The notes under the pieces: generated by a model
Seen by the model: only the letters and a program-made list of their open reading frames with translations
Database searches by the model: none
Told to the model about the DNA's origin: nothing
Shown here: positions 26,614 through 34,084 of the stretch, in pieces
How positions within the stretch are numbered: position 1 is the stretch's first letter
Layout: the number at the start of each line of letters is the position of its first letter
Translations under genes and position numbers: made by a program
Assembly: GCA_018066175.1 (NCBI GenBank)
Contig: JAGHRV010000009.1
Location: 54,289 to 118,288 of the forward strand
Direction: 5' to 3'
Length of the DNA stretch: 64,000 nucleotides
From: Candidatus Colicola equi
GTDB lineage: Bacteria > Bacteroidota > Bacteroidia > Bacteroidales > Paludibacteraceae

Positions 26614-27204
26614 ATGGAACAACTCATTCAAATAGACCAAAACTGGTTAGTAGCCATCAATAACTGGCATGCCGTATGGGCAGACCATGTGATGTGGATC
26701 ATATCGGCTAAACTCACATGGTTGCCTCTCTATGCACTATTGGTAGGTTTGCTCTTCTGGCGATTTGGCTGGAAAAAAGCCCTTGTCATGCTGTGTTTCT
26801 TTGGCGCAGCGGTTGGATTGAGCGATTTCATCTCGTCGGGCATCATCAAACATGCTGTTGGTCGCCTTCGTCCTACGCATGAACCGCTCTTGGAGGGGAT
26901 GTTGCATATCGTGAATGGCTACCATGGAGGCATGTATGGTTTTGTTAGCTCTCATGCCGCCAATACGATGTCCTGTGGCTTGCTCTTCTCGCTGATATGG
27001 CGGAATTGGAAAGCCACCCTTCCGCTTATGCTATGGGTGGCTCTAAACTGCTATAGTCGTATGTACTTGGGGGTGCATTACCCCGGAGATATAATTGGTG
27101 GACTTATAGTGGGGGCATTGGTGGCTCTGGTGGCATATTGGGCGCTGAGGAAGGTCCTGGTATGGCTTCGTATGGATACTGAGGGTGACGTGGAGCAGGG
27201 TTGA
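26614..27204 (+). CDS. PAP2 family membrane lipid phosphatase
   Basis: The 196-residue membrane protein has about five transmembrane segments and the three PAP2 phosphatase motifs: KHAVGRLRP (residues 87-95), GFVSSHAANT (about 111-120, SH pair) and RMYLGVHYPGDIIGG (about 149-163, catalytic His). Members dephosphorylate undecaprenyl pyrophosphate, phosphatidylglycerophosphate or lipid A; which of these applies is not visible. The last 101 bases overlap the end of the opposed gene at 27104-27502. Confidence 0.92.
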   Translation: MEQLIQIDQNWLVAINNWHAVWADHVMWIISAKLTWLPLYALLVGLLFWRFGWKKALVMLCFFGAAVGLSDFISSGIIKHAVGRLRPTHEPLLEGMLHIVNGYHGGMYGFVSSHAANTMSCGLLFSLIWRNWKATLPLMLWVALNCYSRMYLGVHYPGDIIGGLIVGALVALVAYWALRKVLVWLRMDTEGDVEQG

Positions 27205-27502
27205 TTTGAGTGTTCATAAAACGGTTGTATTGTTCCGGATCCAAGATCGTCTTCAGTTTCTCGTTGGCATCCTCCATCCGTTGCAGTTGCTCCATTCGAG
27301 TGTTACTCCGCTGACGCTGATAAGCGTGCTCAAGGTACATGGCAAAAATCTTACGACGCTGCGTGGTATCACGGATATTCAACTCGCGGCACATCATCTC
27401 GGTATGCTTGGCAGCCTCTTCCTCCGGCAAACGTTGCGGCATCTGAGCGTATAAGCACCCAACTAAACCGAGACTACTGATAAGAAAACAAATACGGTTC
27501 AT
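27104..27502 (-). CDS. Small exported protein, Spy/LTXXQ-like
   Basis: The 132-residue protein starts with an export signal (MNRICFLISSLGLVGCLYA). LVGC could be a lipobox, or cleavage may follow LYA. A helical charged middle follows (AKHTEMMCRELNIRDTTQRRKIFAMYLEHA..., ending ILDPEQYNRFM), resembling the helical Spy/CpxP-type stress proteins of Bacteroidota. The C-terminus is Pro-rich (GPSSAPNMPPEPPMPPL), and that Pro-rich tail is exactly the part antisense to the PAP2 gene. It is divergent from the LolC/E-like gene with only 42 bases between start codons. Confidence 0.7.
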   Translation of the reverse strand: MNRICFLISSLGLVGCLYAQMPQRLPEEEAAKHTEMMCRELNIRDTTQRRKIFAMYLEHAYQRQRSNTRMEQLQRMEDANEKLKTILDPEQYNRFMNTQINPAPRHPQYPYEAIPGPSSAPNMPPEPPMPPL

Positions 27503-27516
27503 AAAAAAATATTAAT

Positions 27517-27528
27517 TTAGTGCACTAA
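27517..27528. promoter_or_regulatory. 12-bp palindrome between divergent genes (candidate operator)
   Basis: TTAGTGCACTAA is a perfect palindrome lying centrally in the 42-base gap between the starts at 27502 (minus) and 27545 (plus). No TAnnTTTG box was found in this short gap. Confidence 0.4.
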
Positions 27529-27544
27529 TTAAACAACAAAAATT

Positions 27545-28768
27545 ATGCCATCTCGTGCAGAAACATTTATAGCTAAGCGCCTTTTCTTTGCGCAGGATGA
27601 TAAGCGTGCTTCTCGGCCTGCCGTTAAGGTGGCTCTGCTCGGTATCATAATCGGTGTAATCGTCATGATTATCACCTTCTGCGTCGTAGTGGGATTCAAA
27701 CGCACTATAGCCTCTAAAATAGCCGGATTTGGCGCACATATCCAGGTTACTAACTTTGAGGACAATAGCACTTATGAACTTACACCTATTACTGTGACGG
27801 ACTCGTTGCTGGATGAACTGCATCAACTGCCTTACGTCACCCATGCAGTGCCGTTCCTCACCAAGCCCGGAGTAATCAAAACAACCGACGCCGTGCGAGG
27901 AGTAGTGGTAAAAGGCACGAATTATTGGGATTATTTCCAAAGCAACATCGTTCGTGGCGCTATCCCTCAAACACCCCAACAGGTATTGGTCTCTAACGAA
28001 CTGGCCTCATGGTTGCATTTAGACGTTGATAGTACGTTCTTCTGTTACTTTGTGGGCGAGAACCTGCGTGTGCGCAAATGGACCGTCTCCGGCATCTATC
28101 AAACCGGATTCGCCGAGTTTGATGGACTGTTCTTGATTGTGCAGGAACCGGTTATTCGTCAACTCAACCATTGGTCCGATTCTCTGGCTTCCGGTATAGA
28201 AGTGATGATTGACGACCTGGACCATCTGGATATAGCGGCCGAAAATATCTATTTTGCTACCGTCAATAGAATGCAAGCTAACGGAGAAGTACTGAATACA
28301 CAAACCATTGAGCAACTCAATCCGCAAATCTTCTCGTGGCTGGATCTATTGGATATGAATGTGGTGATTATCATCATCTTGATGCTGTGCGTATCCGGAT
28401 TTAATATCATTTCCGGACTGATTATACTGATCTTAGATAGTATCCGTCTGATTGGTACGCTTAAGGCGTTAGGTGCAGATAATCGTTTTGTGCGCCGCGT
28501 CTTTATTACCCAAGCCGTCATGCTGGTAGGAAAGGGCATGTTGTGGGGCAATATTATTGGACTTAGCATGGCTGCTATCCAATACTTTACGCATATCATC
28601 CCATTGGAGGCTTCTACGTACTACGTCAGTTACGTACCTATTGCCTTTCCTTGGGGGGCGTTAATCCTGCTTAACCTGGCTACGCTACTGATTTCATTCA
28701 TCATCTTATTGGCACCATCGGCCATCGTGACACGCATCTCTCCCGCTAAAGTAATGCACTTCAATTAA
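27545..28768 (+). CDS. LolC/E-like ABC transporter permease (FtsX/MacB fold)
   Basis: The 407-residue inner-membrane protein has one N-terminal transmembrane segment (residues 28-50, VALLGIIIGVIVMIITFCVVVGF), a periplasmic domain of about 220 residues and three C-terminal segments with the FtsX core (IIIILMLCVSGFNIISGLIILILDSIRLIGTLKALGA, ending VTRISPAKVMHFN). This is the topology of LolC/LolE, which extract lipoproteins from the inner membrane for transfer to LolA. No lolD ATPase lies nearby, so the ATPase must be encoded elsewhere. Other FtsX-type exporters cannot be excluded. Confidence 0.85.
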   Translation: MPSRAETFIAKRLFFAQDDKRASRPAVKVALLGIIIGVIVMIITFCVVVGFKRTIASKIAGFGAHIQVTNFEDNSTYELTPITVTDSLLDELHQLPYVTHAVPFLTKPGVIKTTDAVRGVVVKGTNYWDYFQSNIVRGAIPQTPQQVLVSNELASWLHLDVDSTFFCYFVGENLRVRKWTVSGIYQTGFAEFDGLFLIVQEPVIRQLNHWSDSLASGIEVMIDDLDHLDIAAENIYFATVNRMQANGEVLNTQTIEQLNPQIFSWLDLLDMNVVIIIILMLCVSGFNIISGLIILILDSIRLIGTLKALGADNRFVRRVFITQAVMLVGKGMLWGNIIGLSMAAIQYFTHIIPLEASTYYVSYVPIAFPWGALILLNLATLLISFIILLAPSAIVTRISPAKVMHFN

Positions 28769-28810
28769 CAATATGCAATAATCAATATGCAATAATCAAT
28801 ATGCAATAAT
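28769..28810 (+). repeat. Three perfect copies of a 14-bp tandem repeat
   Basis: CAATATGCAATAAT occurs three times without mismatch directly after the permease stop codon. The partial fourth copy (CAAT) runs into the ATG of the next gene. Confidence 0.95.
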
Positions 28811-28812
28811 CA

Positions 28813-29604
28813 ATGGAATTTACTACGAAAGTTGACATTAAGAATAACCCTTGGCAAATCCGAATGGAGGACCATCTGCTTTTGCTTGGCTCGTGTTTTT
28901 CCGATAATATAGCGGATAAGATGAAGGAGTATTATATGCAGGTGGAGGCCAATCCATTTGGCACGCTGTATAACCCAATCTCTATTGCGCATCACATGGA
29001 TGATTCGCAGGTGCAGAAAGCCGATGTGCTGATTATTACGTTTGGTTCGTCATGGGTGTATGAATTGGATGGAAGGGTAGTGGATAACTGCCAAAAACGT
29101 CCGGCTAATCTCTTTACGCGTCGTCGTTTGACTGTGGATAATATTGTGTCGGCATGGCGACCTATCCTGGAGAAATACAAGTCCAAACGGTTCATCTTTA
29201 CTGTTTCTCCTATCCGACATATCAAGGATGGATTGCATGAGAATCAGATTTCCAAAGGTATCTTGCTGCAGGCAGTAGATGAACTGATGCACGGCAATGC
29301 TGCGCGAACGGCTTATTTCCCCAGTTACGAGATTCTTATGGACGAGTTGCGTGACTATCGCTACTATGCCGAAGATATGCTGCATCCGTCTAAAACGGCT
29401 GTGGATTACTTGTGGGAGCGATTCCGAATCATGTTTGTCTATAGCCAATCTACGACTGATAAGATGCATGCGCTGCACCAACTATGGTTGGATAAAAACC
29501 ATAAACTGCTGCATCCGGATACCAAGGAAGCAAAGGACTTCCTCAATAAAGTGGACCGCGAGTTCCAACTCCTCTCCAAACAATTCCCTTGGATAAATGG
29601 TTAA
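28813..29604 (+). CDS. GSCFA domain protein (SGNH-like hydrolase)
   Basis: The 263-residue protein shows the name-giving motif as LLLGSCFSDNIADKM near residue 26, followed by NPFGTLYNP, TFGSSWVYE, FTVSPIRHIKDG and a late EDMLHPSKTAVDYLW with the DxxH-like His. GSCFA proteins belong to the SGNH/GDSL hydrolase group and are widespread in Bacteroidota, often beside permease or rRNA-modifying genes; their substrate is not established. There is no signal peptide, so it is probably cytoplasmic. Its start lies in the remnant of the upstream 14-bp repeat. Confidence 0.88.
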   Translation: MEFTTKVDIKNNPWQIRMEDHLLLLGSCFSDNIADKMKEYYMQVEANPFGTLYNPISIAHHMDDSQVQKADVLIITFGSSWVYELDGRVVDNCQKRPANLFTRRRLTVDNIVSAWRPILEKYKSKRFIFTVSPIRHIKDGLHENQISKGILLQAVDELMHGNAARTAYFPSYEILMDELRDYRYYAEDMLHPSKTAVDYLWERFRIMFVYSQSTTDKMHALHQLWLDKNHKLLHPDTKEAKDFLNKVDREFQLLSKQFPWING

Positions 29605-29625
29605 TTGGCTAATTGGATAATTATT

Positions 29626-30303
29626 ATGCAAGTTCTTTACGAAGATAATCACATTATTGCTGTCAGCAAGACCTGCAATGAGATTGTGCAAGGAGATAAG
29701 ACGGGTGATGAACCCCTGTCGGAAACCATTAAAGCCTATATCAAGGTTAAGTATAACAAACCCGGTGAAGTCTTTTTAGGGGTCACTCATCGTTTAGATC
29801 GTCCCACCAGTGGGGTAGTGCTCTTTGCTCGCACCAGCAAGGCGTTGACGCGCCTGAATGAGATGTTCAAGTCCCACGAGCAAATCCGTAAGACGTATTG
29901 GGCGATTGTAGAGCATGCTCCTAAGGACCCCGAAGGTAAACTCGTTCATTACTTAATCCGTAACGAAAAACTCAATAAATCCTTCATCGCCTCGTCTAAG
30001 TCAGAGTCTGCTAAACAGGCCATTTTGTCCTACCGCACTTTGGCGCAAGGAGAACGTTATACGTTATTGGAAATCAATTTAGAGACCGGACGGCATCATC
30101 AGATTAGGTGCCAGTTAGCCGCTATTGGCTGTGTGATTAAGGGAGACCTCAAGTATGGCGCTAAACGCAGCAATCCTGATGGTGGAATCTGCCTGCATGC
30201 TCGTAAGGTGGAGTTTGTTCACCCTGTCTCCAAACAGGATATCTCTATCGTAGCCCCCGTGCCGGACGACAATCTATGGCACGCCCTAACAAATAATTTA
30301 TAA
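29626..30303 (+). CDS. RluA/RluD family pseudouridine synthase
   Basis: The 225-residue enzyme has the catalytic motif HRLDRPTSGVVLFAR near residue 55 (catalytic Asp) and the later TGRHHQIRCQLAAIG motif. Both define the RluA family, which isomerises specific uridines in rRNA or tRNA. No S4 domain is present at the N-terminus, so it is a short member; the target site cannot be deduced. I use the ATG at 29626; an upstream TTG would add seven residues that resemble spacer sequence. It faces nrdJ across the repeat-rich spacer. Confidence 0.92.
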   Translation: MQVLYEDNHIIAVSKTCNEIVQGDKTGDEPLSETIKAYIKVKYNKPGEVFLGVTHRLDRPTSGVVLFARTSKALTRLNEMFKSHEQIRKTYWAIVEHAPKDPEGKLVHYLIRNEKLNKSFIASSKSESAKQAILSYRTLAQGERYTLLEINLETGRHHQIRCQLAAIGCVIKGDLKYGAKRSNPDGGICLHARKVEFVHPVSKQDISIVAPVPDDNLWHALTNNL

Positions 30304-30322
30304 TAATACAAGTAACTAAAAA

Positions 30323-30498
30323 GCGTCTAAAGTAGGCGACCACTTCGGGACCACATGCTGCTAAGGTAAGCCCCTACTAACCACCGCCTAAACCTGCCGA
30401 AATCCTTGCTTTTTGTGGACTTTATGTGGGGTTTGGTAGGTCAGTACATTTTTATTGGTGTGCTCTAAGCACCGGAGATGCTACGGAACTTTAGACGC
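30323..30498. repeat. Element bounded by 11-bp inverted repeats, containing dispersed repeat copy B
   Basis: GCGTCTAAAGT (30323-30333) and its exact complement ACTTTAGACGC (30488-30498) bracket a 176-base segment. Inside, 30366 onward matches copy A at 8799-8904. The size and terminal inverted repeats resemble a MITE or a structured intergenic repeat; no target-site duplication was identified. Confidence 0.7.
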
Positions 30499-30501
30499 GC
30501 C
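30366..30501 (+). repeat. Dispersed intergenic repeat, copy B
   Basis: This is homologous to 8799-8904. Shared blocks include AAATCCTTGCTTT, GTAGGTCA and GGAACTTTAGACGCGCC. Compared with copy A it has extra bases after GTGG and after TACAT. Confidence 0.8.
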
Positions 30502-30517
30502 CCAGATTGCGCAATAA

Positions 30518-30548
30518 AAATGGCAATTCCTACTCGAAATTGCCATTT
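30518..30548. terminator. Bidirectional terminator hairpin between the pseudouridine synthase and nrdJ
   Basis: An 11-bp perfect stem, AAATGGCAATT (30518-30528) and AATTGCCATTT (30538-30548), with a 9-base loop. It is A-rich before and T-rich after the stem on both strands. It lies between convergent genes. A near-identical hairpin occurs at 62269-62299. Confidence 0.75.
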
Positions 30549-30570
30549 ACGAACCAGCTGTCTCGACGAC
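30546..30570 (+). repeat. 25-base block shared with the 62.5-kb leader
   Basis: TTTACGAACC, then one variable base, then GCTGTCTCGACGAC. The same block is at 62541-62565 with 24 of 25 identities. Here it directly follows the terminator stem and ends on the first base of the nrdJ stop codon. Confidence 0.85.
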
Positions 30571-33134
30571 TATCCGCCGCACTTGCTGTAGCCACATTCG
30601 CGGCAGTGCATGCAGCCTTCCTCAAAGACAAGCGGTTGGCCGCAGTTAGGGCAGACTTGGCCTTGAACGATGGTACCGTCTTGGATGTATTTCTTCAGGG
30701 CACGTTCTACACCTACTTTCCAACTATTGATGCTTTCGGTATTCATCTGCAGTCCGCTAATCATCTTGATGACTTGGTCGATAGGCATACCGTAACGAAG
30801 CACACCCGAGATGAGTTTAGCATAGTTCCAGAACTCCTTGTCGAACTTATAGCTCAAACCTTCCATGGTGGTCTTAAAGCCACGTGTATTGACGAATTGG
30901 AAGTCATAGCGGTGGCTACCATCCTCTTGGGTAACACGGATAATCTTACCTTTGGTAACGCTCTTAGGAATCATCAGTCCTTCTTCGTCGTCAGCCAAAC
31001 CGGTGAAGATCTCATACGGTCTGCCGTTTTGGATACCCACAAAGGCAATCCATTTATCCTTGTTATTTTGGAAGCGAACGACATCGCACTCCAATTCAAC
31101 AGGACGCTCAGGTACTTTATTATCAAAGCATACACAGTTGCAGTCTTCCTTCTTCTCTTCTTTCTTCTTGTCCTCTTTCTTATTGACACTCTCTAATATA
31201 TTGCCACGGCTGCCATCGCGATAGACGGTGCAACCCTTACAACCGCAACGCCAAGCCTCTTCGTAGAGTTGACCTACCAACTCTTCGGATACATCATGAG
31301 GCAGGTTGATAGTGACGGAGATAGAGTGGTCCACCCATTTTTGGATAGCACCTTGCATCTGCACTTTCTTGAGCCAGTCCACATCATTAGCCGTAGCATG
31401 GAAGTAAGGCGACTTTTGTACGAGAGCATCCACTTCTTCTTGAGAATAACGATGAGTGGGGTCATATGGGTGACCGTTTGCATTCATCCATGTGATGAAT
31501 TTATGGTGGAAAACGATATATTCCTCAAAGCTATCACCTACTTCGTCCGTATAATCCACATGTACGTTCTTGTCGTTGGGGTTCACCTTGCGGCGGCGAC
31601 GGTAAACGGGTTGGAAGACCGGTTCGATACCGGAGGTCGTTTGGGTCATGATAGAGGTTGTTCCGGTAGGAGCGATAGTCAAGCAGGCGATGTTACGACG
31701 TCCGTATTGACACATCTCTTTATACAGGTCCTCATCAGCCTCCTTAAGTCTCAAGATATAAGGGTTATTGGCTTCGCGTTTGGCATCATATACCTCAAAT
31801 GCTCCACGTTCCTTAGCCATATTGACGCTGCTGCGATAAGCAGCCAAAGCGAGGGTCTTATGCACGAGAACGGAGAAGTCAATAGCCTCCTGTGTGCCAT
31901 AAACGAGTCCCATGGCAGCTAACATATCGCCTTCGGCAGTAGTGCCGACACCGGTACGGCGACCTTGGATGGTCTTATGACGAATTTTCTCCCATAACTC
32001 GCGCTCGGTGCGTTTGATGGTATCGGATTCAGGGTCAGAAGCAATCTTCTCTAATATCTTATCAATCTTCTCCATCTCCAAATCGATGATATCATCCATG
32101 ATGCGTTGAGCCACCATGATATGACGACGGAAGAGGTCAAAGTCAAATTCAGCCTGGGGCGTGAAGGGGTTCTTGACGTAACTATACAAGTTGATGGCCA
32201 ACAGACGGCAACTGTCGTAAGGGCACAAAGGAATCTCGCCGCAGGGGTTGGTGCTGACGGTGCGATAACCTAAGTCGGCATAGCAGTCAGGTACACTCTC
32301 ACGAATAATCGTATCCCAGAATAGCACACCCGGTTCAGCACTCTTCCATGCATTGTGGATGATTTTCTTCCATAACGCACGCGCGTCTATTTCCTTCTTA
32401 TATAAAGGATCTTGACTGAAGATTGGGTATTCCTGCTGATAGGGTACACCTTCGATAGCAGCTTTCATGAAGTCGTCATGCACTTTCACGCTCACGTTAG
32501 CGCCTGTGACCTTGCCGCTCTCCATCTTAGCATCAATAAATGCTTCCGAATCGGGGTGCTTGATACTAACGGACAGCATCAGGGCGCCACGACGACCATC
32601 CTGAGCTACCTCGCGGGTGGAGTTGCTGTAACGCTCCATGAAGGGCACGAGACCGGTGGAGGTGAGGGCAGAGTTCTTAACGGGCGAACCCGATGGACGA
32701 ATCTGGCTCATATCATGACCTACACCGCCACGACGTTTCATTAACTGCACTTGCTCCTCATCTAATTGGATGATAGCACCATAACTGTCGGACTGACCAT
32801 CCTGACCAATCACGAAACAGTTACTCAAACTAGCCACCTGGAAATCATTACCGATACCGGTCATAGGACTACCTTGTGGCACAATGTAACGGAAGTCACG
32901 CATGAGTTCAAATAACTCGGCTTCCGACATGGGGTTCTTGTACTTGGCCTCAATACGGGCAATCTCACTGGCAAGACGATGATGCATGTCGTCAGGAGTC
33001 AGTTCAAACAAATTGCCAAAACTGTCCTTGAGAGCATACTTGGTTGACCATACACGAGCGGCCAACTCATCCCCGTGGAAGTACTCAACGGAAGCTAATT
33101 CAGCTTCTTTCTGGGTATATGTTTTCTTTTCCAT
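30570..33134 (-). CDS. nrdJ: Adenosylcobalamin-dependent (class II) ribonucleotide reductase
   Basis: The 854-residue enzyme reduces ribonucleotides to deoxyribonucleotides using coenzyme B12. It has NCFVIG near residue 105, KRRGGVGHDMSQIRPSGSPV, the NPCGEIPL active-site motif near residue 295 and IAPTGTTSIMTQTTSGIEPVF. The C-terminus has a linker rich in Lys and Glu, a domain of about 100 residues and a Cys-rich tail (CPNCGQPL, then CMHCRECGYSKC) that probably passes electrons from thioredoxin. Length and order match NrdJ of Bacteroidota. No cobalamin riboswitch is seen in the 200 bases upstream. The promoter is at 33178-33209. Confidence 0.96.
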   Translation of the reverse strand: MEKKTYTQKEAELASVEYFHGDELAARVWSTKYALKDSFGNLFELTPDDMHHRLASEIARIEAKYKNPMSEAELFELMRDFRYIVPQGSPMTGIGNDFQVASLSNCFVIGQDGQSDSYGAIIQLDEEQVQLMKRRGGVGHDMSQIRPSGSPVKNSALTSTGLVPFMERYSNSTREVAQDGRRGALMLSVSIKHPDSEAFIDAKMESGKVTGANVSVKVHDDFMKAAIEGVPYQQEYPIFSQDPLYKKEIDARALWKKIIHNAWKSAEPGVLFWDTIIRESVPDCYADLGYRTVSTNPCGEIPLCPYDSCRLLAINLYSYVKNPFTPQAEFDFDLFRRHIMVAQRIMDDIIDLEMEKIDKILEKIASDPESDTIKRTERELWEKIRHKTIQGRRTGVGTTAEGDMLAAMGLVYGTQEAIDFSVLVHKTLALAAYRSSVNMAKERGAFEVYDAKREANNPYILRLKEADEDLYKEMCQYGRRNIACLTIAPTGTTSIMTQTTSGIEPVFQPVYRRRRKVNPNDKNVHVDYTDEVGDSFEEYIVFHHKFITWMNANGHPYDPTHRYSQEEVDALVQKSPYFHATANDVDWLKKVQMQGAIQKWVDHSISVTINLPHDVSEELVGQLYEEAWRCGCKGCTVYRDGSRGNILESVNKKEDKKKEEKKEDCNCVCFDNKVPERPVELECDVVRFQNNKDKWIAFVGIQNGRPYEIFTGLADDEEGLMIPKSVTKGKIIRVTQEDGSHRYDFQFVNTRGFKTTMEGLSYKFDKEFWNYAKLISGVLRYGMPIDQVIKMISGLQMNTESINSWKVGVERALKKYIQDGTIVQGQVCPNCGQPLVFEEGCMHCRECGYSKCGG

Positions 33135-33177
33135 AGTATAATATAGTAATTTTTTCTTATATTGCCGAAAAACGATG

Positions 33178-33209
33178 CAAAATTACAACAAAAAAATGAC
33201 ATACGCAAA
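33178..33209 (-). promoter_or_regulatory. Promoter of nrdJ
   Basis: On the minus strand TTTG (33209-33206) and TAATTTTG (33185-33178) are 20 bases apart; the -33 box is extended as TTTGCGTATG. Confidence 0.75.
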
Positions 33210-33260
33210 CAAAAATAATAGTTTTTTTTTATTTCTAAATTAACAAAGTTGCCCAAAATA

Positions 33261-33297
33261 AAAGTGCAAGTTGCTGATTATTAGCGACTTGCACTTT
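33261..33297 (-). terminator. Terminator after the acyl-ACP thioesterase gene
   Basis: A 15-bp stem (33261-33275 with 33283-33297, one wobble pair; core AAAGTGCAAGT) with a 7-base loop lies 40 bases downstream of the thioesterase stop. On the minus strand it is followed by TTTATTTT. Confidence 0.75.
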
Positions 33298-33336
33298 GGT
33301 AGAATGGGTAAAAGTTGTCCAAAAATAAATTTTTTG

Positions 33337-34083
33337 TCAAAAATCTAATTCGTTATTTGTATCAATTCTACACGTGCATAGTGTGTGCCCAATTTCGTCA
33401 ACTTGTTGATATTGAACACTTTGCGAAGATGTTAAAAATATGGTCCGAATGTGCTCTTCGAATTTAACTTCCTTTAAGTAATTGATTGTCAACGAGATGC
33501 ATTTGTTTTGAACATTTACCGGATAAGCGTCCATCATTCGTTCCAAATATTTGCATGAATTGCAATGGCGATTATAGTCGCAATCGGAGTATTGGATGGT
33601 GTGAGGCACGATGCCGGTGGGGGTTAAGATAGGGGTGAGGCGTGGCGCCTTAGGCATATTGATGGTTTCGCCATCCACGGTATTGGCGAACATAGGCATA
33701 TCAAAGGCGTTTACTATCTCGCGTTTATCTAAATCCAGCACCGCCCATACGCTGGTGGCACGACCAATCAGGCGTTCGTTATGAGAGGTGGGGTCGATTA
33801 AGTAAACACGGTAGTTACGCGTGGAGAGCATGTGTGCGTTTTGTTCCACCCATGTTTCAACACGAATATGTTCATTATGCGTAGGGATGTATTTCATCTG
33901 TAAATGGAGTCGCACAATGACCCATGTGTAGTTGTATGGCAACAGGTGCTGAATGCCGTATCCATGTTCGTCCGAATCCCGTCCCGCCACTGTCAATAGG
34001 ATGTTTTCTAAGGTATATAACCTTAGACGACGGTGCATGTCAATCTCTTGAGGCATGACCTCATATACATAACTGCTTTTCAT
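33337..34083 (-). CDS. Acyl-ACP thioesterase
   Basis: The 248-residue protein has two hot-dog domains. The N-terminal part shows YNYTWVIVRLHLQM, like the NYTWVLSR segment of this family. The second domain holds SDCDYNRHCNSCKYLERMMDA near residue 170, matching the D-x-N-x-H-x-N active-site segment. It releases fatty acids from acyl carrier protein. Bacteroidota members are of the plant FatA/FatB-like type. It starts one base after the S9 peptidase stop, so the two are co-transcribed; the peptidase offers no clear functional link. Confidence 0.88.
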   Translation of the reverse strand: MKSSYVYEVMPQEIDMHRRLRLYTLENILLTVAGRDSDEHGYGIQHLLPYNYTWVIVRLHLQMKYIPTHNEHIRVETWVEQNAHMLSTRNYRVYLIDPTSHNERLIGRATSVWAVLDLDKREIVNAFDMPMFANTVDGETINMPKAPRLTPILTPTGIVPHTIQYSDCDYNRHCNSCKYLERMMDAYPVNVQNKCISLTINYLKEVKFEEHIRTIFLTSSQSVQYQQVDEIGHTLCTCRIDTNNELDF

Positions 34084-34084
34084 A

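Noticed and set aside
30507..31196. 229-codon plus-strand frame antisense to nrdJ
   Set aside because: It covers the well-conserved C-terminus of NrdJ on the other strand and has no family features.
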